Source: Forficula auricularia
Taxonomy: Eukaryota; Arthropoda; Insecta; Dermaptera; Forficulidae
Direction of reading: 5' to 3'
Length of the DNA: 64,000 nt
Assembly: GCA_024734495.1 (NCBI GenBank)
Contig: JALMQS010000816.1
Location: 7,217,171 to 7,281,170, forward strand
Program-made: the position numbers and the translations under genes
Shown: positions 59,297 to 64,000 of the stretch, piece after piece
How the letters are laid out: every line of letters starts with the position of its first letter
Position numbering within the stretch: the first letter of the stretch is position 1
Notes under the pieces: generated by a model
The model's input: the letters and a program-made list of their open reading frames with translations, nothing else
Told to the model about the DNA's origin: nothing
The model's database searches: none

Positions 59297-59335
59297 ACTG
59301 ATGATGACAAGGCATACTTGTCGAAACGTCTACTC
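59297..59335 (+). ncRNA. Hammerhead-like motif within the Helitron
   Basis: CTGATGA, T, GACAAG-GCATA-CTTGTC, GAA, ACGT, C. Stem II is a perfect 6 bp. Stem I is weak (first pair only). Confidence 0.42.
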
Positions 59336-59588
59336 CTGGAAAAATATATAAGAACCAAAAACAGAAAAAATTCTTTCATTTCTTATGGGAGAAGTACCCT
59401 GTGGCAACCGACAACTACATCCTAGTCAATGGTTTGATTCATATACCTCAGAGTATTATAGAGCTTTATCAATATGAAATTTCATAATAATCCATTCAGC
59501 CGTTTTTACGTGAATCCTGAGCAACTTTTCGAAAACGACGGAAACATACAGACATACATATAGACAGACAGACAGACATATATACAAA

Positions 59589-59722
59589 CACCCTCTCACT
59601 TAATCAACTTTCCCTTCTCTTCGGTAATGCAAGGGTCTTTCGAGATCCATAGGAGCTGCATCTTTACTGGCGCACCCCTTCTTGCATTCGATTGCATTAA
59701 AAAAAAAAAAAAAAAAAAAACA
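59589..59722 (+). mobile_element. 5'-truncated LINE tail inserted in ACAG microsatellite
   Basis: Only the 3' tail of the LINE seen at 52 kb, with a 20-base A run, sits between (GACA)n repeats (59556-59578) and CAGACAGG. A very short 5'-truncated insertion is typical of target-primed reverse transcription. Confidence 0.6.
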
Positions 59723-60264
59723 GACAGGAATTTTGTTATGGGTGTTTTCGTTCATAACTTTGCTTGAAACGTGTGCAACCAAAATTTGGCGTGATTTGGA
59801 GCAATGTACAGACAAAACCTTAATTTTATATATAATATATAGATAGGAAAGAAAAGGGGAAGTGAAAAATATAAGTTAATTGTTTGTTCTTCAGTATTCA
59901 AATGTTTTACGTGGGGCAAGTTGGGCGCTAACGCTCAGGAAATTCAGGTTTAGCCCGAGGGCGGCTCCTAATAGAGGAGGCCAAATTTTCAAATTCATGG
60001 TAGCCGCTCAAAAAAAAAAAAAAATGTGTAAAACATATTTTTTCAAACGGTTTGGGCTGAAATTGCTCTAAATATGTTTATTGCAGCTTATTATATTATA
60101 ATTTATTTTATAAAAAAAACATTTTTGTTGAGTTTTAATAAAAGAATTTGAGAGATTTCAATTTGCCGATGGTAATAGATTCAAATTTTTCTTAGAAAAT
60201 CATAAGATGGTGTCATCGATTAGATCCTATGAAAAGGATTATTTTTAATTATGTCAGAAGGGTT

Positions 60265-60360
60265 GTTTTTCACCCCCTCGGGAATAGAACCCGAGTGCCA
60301 GTAACAACAATCCGGGCCATCTGGCTCTACTGTGAGATCCGGAACCTCTCTGACATATGT
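60265..60360 (-). repeat. tRNA-like segment, possible SINE head
   Basis: Minus strand: TAGAGCCAGATGGCCCGG followed by GGGTTCTATTCCCGAGG, which resemble degenerate A and B boxes at tRNA-like spacing. It lies in the loop of an inverted repeat whose arms are near 60190-60220 and 60418-60447 (AGAAAATCAT / ATGATTTTCT). Too degenerate for a functional tRNA. Confidence 0.3.
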
Positions 60361-61402
60361 AAACGCGTTAAATATTTTACTTAAAGATAGTTATCTTCCT
60401 ATGTAAAAAATTTGCGATCTAGTGACACCATCATATGATTTTCTAAAAAAAAAAAAAAAATTCTTAGAAATTAAAATGTTTTCCCATCAAAAACAGTGTT
60501 TAATCAACATATGAAATTCCTTTCTATCCATTGTCGAAATTACAAACCTGGGATCACTAAAACGACTGTACCTCTAAACTAACGGTCAGAATGCCTTGAA
60601 ATTTTGACACGTACTGTTTAAAGGTGAGTACTACCCGGAAATCACGTGGGTCTGTCTACAATGTTGCCATCTATATGTCAGACCGGGGACTTATTGAGTG
60701 ATCTGGTACATTTTTTTAATAACTCGGTCTGGGGGTGGCCTTAATAATTTTTTCCTGAGGACGACTCATTCTAGAGCAACGGTCTCCAAGATTCAGCTCA
60801 ATCTTTCTCAAACCCCATTTGAAAATATCGATTCTGTTCGAACTCCGGATGATACTTTTGTCTATAATAAAAATAATCTTTTCTTCGTTCCCTAAATTTA
60901 ACTTTGTATCTATATAATATTTCTCAATGCTAATGAATCATTAATATTTCACTTGATTTATTCTTCTCTAAATTTTACTTTCCAGGACTTCAGATTGATC
61001 TGCTGTTTGGAACTATAAAAGTACTCTGTGTCTACGTCGATGCATCTTTGCCAAGAAATGTGAGTACAGATTTTTCAATACCTTAATAAAACACATTAGA
61101 ATTACTCGTATGTACCTATATTTATTCACGATCAGGAATTTTATTAATTTAAAGGACATGAATGATAATAATAATAAATCTACAAAAATTGTATATATAT
61201 ATATAGTATGTTCATTGAAGTTTTCGCGGATGGGTTCTATGTGTCATTAGAGATTTTTCGGGTTTCTCTTCGTGGGTTTGAGAGTTTTATCGATAGTATT
61301 AAGCTAATTTTCAACTTTCTGGATTACAAAAAATTACCGAGTGCTGGAAAAGGTTTCACTTTAATCTCCGATTTAGAAATAATTTTCTTTTTTAATAAGC
61401 CT

Positions 61403-62233
61403 AGTACAGACCGGGATACAAAATGTTGCCAACAGTTGATGATGATGGGTATAGGCAACATTTTTGTTGGATACAGATACTTATATCTGGATATATCTTG
61501 CCAACACCACACCATTAACAGTTTGTATCCCGGACTGTACCTAGGCTAATGAAATAGAAAACAGGGGATACAAGCAACATTTAACAAATTTCTTTGATTT
61601 CATGGCCCGATGTTGCTGAGAATCCCGTCAACTTGTTACTAACAAGACCGGAATACAAAACGTTGCCACCAGTTGATGGATGGCAACACATTTGTTGGAT
61701 ACAGATAGTTTTATCTGGATACATGTTGTCAGCACCATCATCAACAAGTTGGCAACATATAGTTTCCCGGTCTGTACCTAGTCTAATGAAATGGAAAACA
61801 AGTAGGTATACAAGCAACATTTAACAAATTTCTTTGATATCATTCCGCCTGATGTTGCTGAGTATCCCATCAACTTGTTGCCAAAACCACCATCAACATG
61901 ATGCCAACATTTCGTATTCCAATCTGTACCTAGCCTAATGAAATGGAAAACAGGGTTACAGCAAGATTTAACAAATTTCTGATGATGTAATGCCGCTCGA
62001 TGTTGCTGAGTATCCCATCAACTTGTTGCCAAAACCACCATCAACATGTAGCCAACATTTCGTATTCCAGTCTGTACCTAGGCTAATGAAACGGAAAACA
62101 GGGTTACAGCAAAGATGTAACAAATTTCTTTGATGTCATGCCTCCCGATGTTGCTGAGTATCCCGTCAACTTTTTGGCAACACCACCATCAACATGTTCC
62201 TAACATTTTGTATCCCGGTCTGTACCAGGCTAT
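61403..62233. repeat. ~140-bp tandem repeat, four to five units
   Basis: Units share CTAATGAAATGGAAAACAGG, AACAAATTTCT, GATGTTGCTGAGTATCCC and TGTACCTAG. Units start near 61548, 61784, 61935 and 62083. Within units, GTTGCCAACA-type segments are inverted, so the array can form cruciforms. Frames on both strands here are chance. Confidence 0.6.
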
Positions 62234-64000
62234 AGAATTTTTTTATCTTAATCATTCAATAATATAAATTTTAGTTATTTGAATGATTTATAAACTTACA
62301 TTTTTTCCCTAATATTTTTATTAATCACATTGGATACTATTCATGTACTATTAAGTATGATTATGTCTCTGCGAACGTTTTGCTTTGTTGAATGGTTTAT
62401 TTAATACAAGATAGTATCTCGACAATAAGACATAACGTTAGACTTGTTTAATGTGACAAAGGACATATTTTAACATTCTTTCTACAAGAAACCAATTGAG
62501 GCAGGAGCTTATATTTTTGGTGAGATAAATATGCGATCTAAAGAACAAAATATAAATAATGAGTTAAATTATCAACGAACATAAATGATAAATAGCGACC
62601 AGTCTTTACGATGGATAGATTCAATTACTCGAGCTAATCACGTCGGTTCGAGTTCGAGGTCACTGCTTGATCACTCTCATTGGTTCCCATTCACCTCGAA
62701 ATTCACTCGGATATTTTAAAAGCTCTTATGATAAATTCAAAAATTTCTTATTTAAAAACATTATAGTCTTTATTATATAGGTATATAATATTTTTTGTAG
62801 GTATTTTCTCTCTCAATTTTAGATTAGAGAAAATATGCAAAAATAAATGAATGTAAGAAATCATGCGTTATGACTGGTTTCGTAAATCACTTTAATTAGA
62901 GATAGAGAAACAAATAATGGCTATTAAAACGGACTTTAATGATAATTTTTCTTCTTTGATTTAATCTGGCGAATAACAAATTAAATACTTACTACTCATC
63001 CGTTGTTTTTTTTCTTATTCTCTTTTGTATATAATCAAGTGTTTTTAGAATTTATTCGTAAAAAATAAAATTAAGATTTACGTAGTAAATGAATTATTTT
63101 TAAAGTTTTAATTTAATTGAAATATCTATACTGGTATATACCATACTCTTCCGATTTATTATGACGTATGAATAGTTGCAAATTAAATAAAAGTTATTTT
63201 TAAATAAAAGAAATAAAAGTAAATAGCTAATGATATTTAGATAAATATAAATAGTTAAACAACTGGGGATTTAGAAACGGATTACCCGGAACTCCCGGGA
63301 GGCAGGTTTAGCTTGCCTTCCGGGCGGTCCATGATTTGGATTTACTCAATTTTTTGTTTAATTTGCTCATTGTGCTTAACAATTTCTGGAACATGAAGAA
63401 AAATAATTTTCAATCATTTTATTTTGTTTTCTGATTGTGTGTCTGTCTGAATTTCTATAGATATCTACGATAGCAACAAAAAAAAGATGATAAATTGTAG
63501 AAATTTCGTTCTGATGCCAAAATATTTGTACTTCCAATGGGGGAAGTAATTCGGTTCTGGGCTATATAAAAGTCATTCTTAAACTTACCATGAGTTACAT
63601 TTATAAAGAAAATATGTTATAAGGAGTACATAATTATATTATAGTACATACATATATTGATCATTTATTTTCAAGCCACGCTCTCGCGTAAGCTGAGGGC
63701 CTCGTTTACACTAACGAACTTAGGGCTTACAGATTTGATGCTTTGAAGTTCGATTGTTTATCAAAAGAGAAGTTTTTGTTGAAACCATCTCAATCAAATA
63801 TTTTTATTAAGATAATTAATGATGAGTTTATCTCATAAATAATATGTAATCAAGGTAGTTTCAGCCAAAACTTCTCTTTTGATAAACTTAGGGTTTAATT
63901 GTCATTTTCGTAACTATACTTCTCATCAAGTGGCTATTATGAAATTTTAATATTTTGCTTTGACTTATTTAATCATATCCGTAGAAAATTTTAAAACTTG
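62234..64000. other. AT-rich spacer to window end
   Basis: Contains the GC hairpin at 63296, a TATATAAAAG at about 63563, and an inverted repeat TTTATCAAAAGAGAAGTTTT / AACTTCTCTTTTGATAAA (63756-63887). No exon recognised. Confidence 0.4.
63270..63345. repeat. GC-rich hairpin CCCGGGAGGCA / TGCCTTCCGGG
   Basis: 11-bp stem with one G-T pair and a 10-base loop at 63296-63327, strongly GC-rich within AT-rich DNA. Possibly the hairpin of a Helitron-like end, but no CTRR follows. Confidence 0.35.

Larger units (their letters stand above)
58609..59843 (-). mobile_element. Non-autonomous Helitron, structurally complete
   Basis: On the minus strand it starts TCTATATATT after an A (59844) and ends GCCGAAGGCGGGC (hairpin), CTTGCAG, CTAG at 58609, followed by T. 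This is the Helitron signature: 5' TC, 3' hairpin and CTRR, insertion between A and T, no target duplication. No Rep/helicase frame. It contains a hammerhead motif (59297-59335), inverted copies of an AGAGTATTATAGAGCTT segment (58768 and 59450) and the truncated LINE. Confidence 0.6.

Noticed and set aside
60265..60360. Functional tRNA gene
   Set aside because: The B box is imperfect, the acceptor stem does not pair, and the segment lies within a foldback repeat.
61208..61549. 113-codon plus frame
   Set aside because: Its second half is the tandem repeat and a minus frame mirrors it; the first half has no recognisable domain.
1..64000. CRISPR array, bacterial operon or integrated phage
   Set aside because: No regular short repeats with unique spacers, no ribosome-binding-site-led gene rows; introns and eukaryotic transposons show a nuclear animal genome.

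Overview
This is an AT-rich, intron-rich and repeat-dense animal nuclear window, most likely from an arthropod. It has spliceosomal introns, short scattered exons, Tc1, pogo-like, hAT and Helitron elements, a tRNA-headed SINE, a Jockey/CR1-like LINE and many palindromic elements. No bacterial operon, CRISPR array or rRNA gene is visible. The species cannot be fixed from sequence alone, and most open frames here are chance frames.

Host genes lie on the minus strand in the first 27 kb. Four exons (15877-15659, 11410-11087, 7857-7633, 6338-6228), all in phase 0 and with good splice sites, encode the 3' part of a single-pass membrane protein. It has a Ser/Thr/Pro-rich, N-glycosylatable stalk, one transmembrane helix, an acidic cytoplasmic tail and a C-terminal Thr-Lys-Leu that fits a class I PDZ ligand. 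Its 5' exons are not identified. A second, less certain unit has exons at 26686-26385 and 21683-21401 and a poly(A) signal at 21358. The introns are filled with transposable elements.

Two kinds of mobile element stand out. (1) A family of palindromic repeats carries the parts of a minimal type I hammerhead ribozyme: CTGANGA, a GC-rich stem II, GAA, a short palindromic stem III such as ACGT, and a pairing stem I. About 18 intact or decayed copies occur (9.6, 11.7, 16.0, 22.0-22.5, 25.3, 25.9, 26.9, 29.4, 52.7, 57.2-57.5 and 59.3 kb), usually head-to-head in a foldback; two insertions show flanking direct repeats. This resembles the ribozymes known from Penelope-like elements and retrozymes, but every copy has one extra base before stem II. 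(2) A 2.5-kb element at 17388-19923 has inverted ends CCCAGATAGCACAC, dense subterminal GTACGTCC-type arrays and an internal spliced minus-strand gene whose three exons encode a DUF4806-like domain.

From 27 to 64 kb I find no convincing host coding gene. This part holds a three-copy tandem array of a ~800-bp hairpin-headed unit (40475-42865), a structurally complete non-autonomous Helitron (58609-59843), nested hAT elements with 8-bp duplications, a 5'-truncated LINE, a SINE with a perfect 16-bp duplication, several minisatellites, and GC/CpG-richer single-copy islands (notably 55960-56260, with homeodomain-type sites) that are candidate regulatory DNA.
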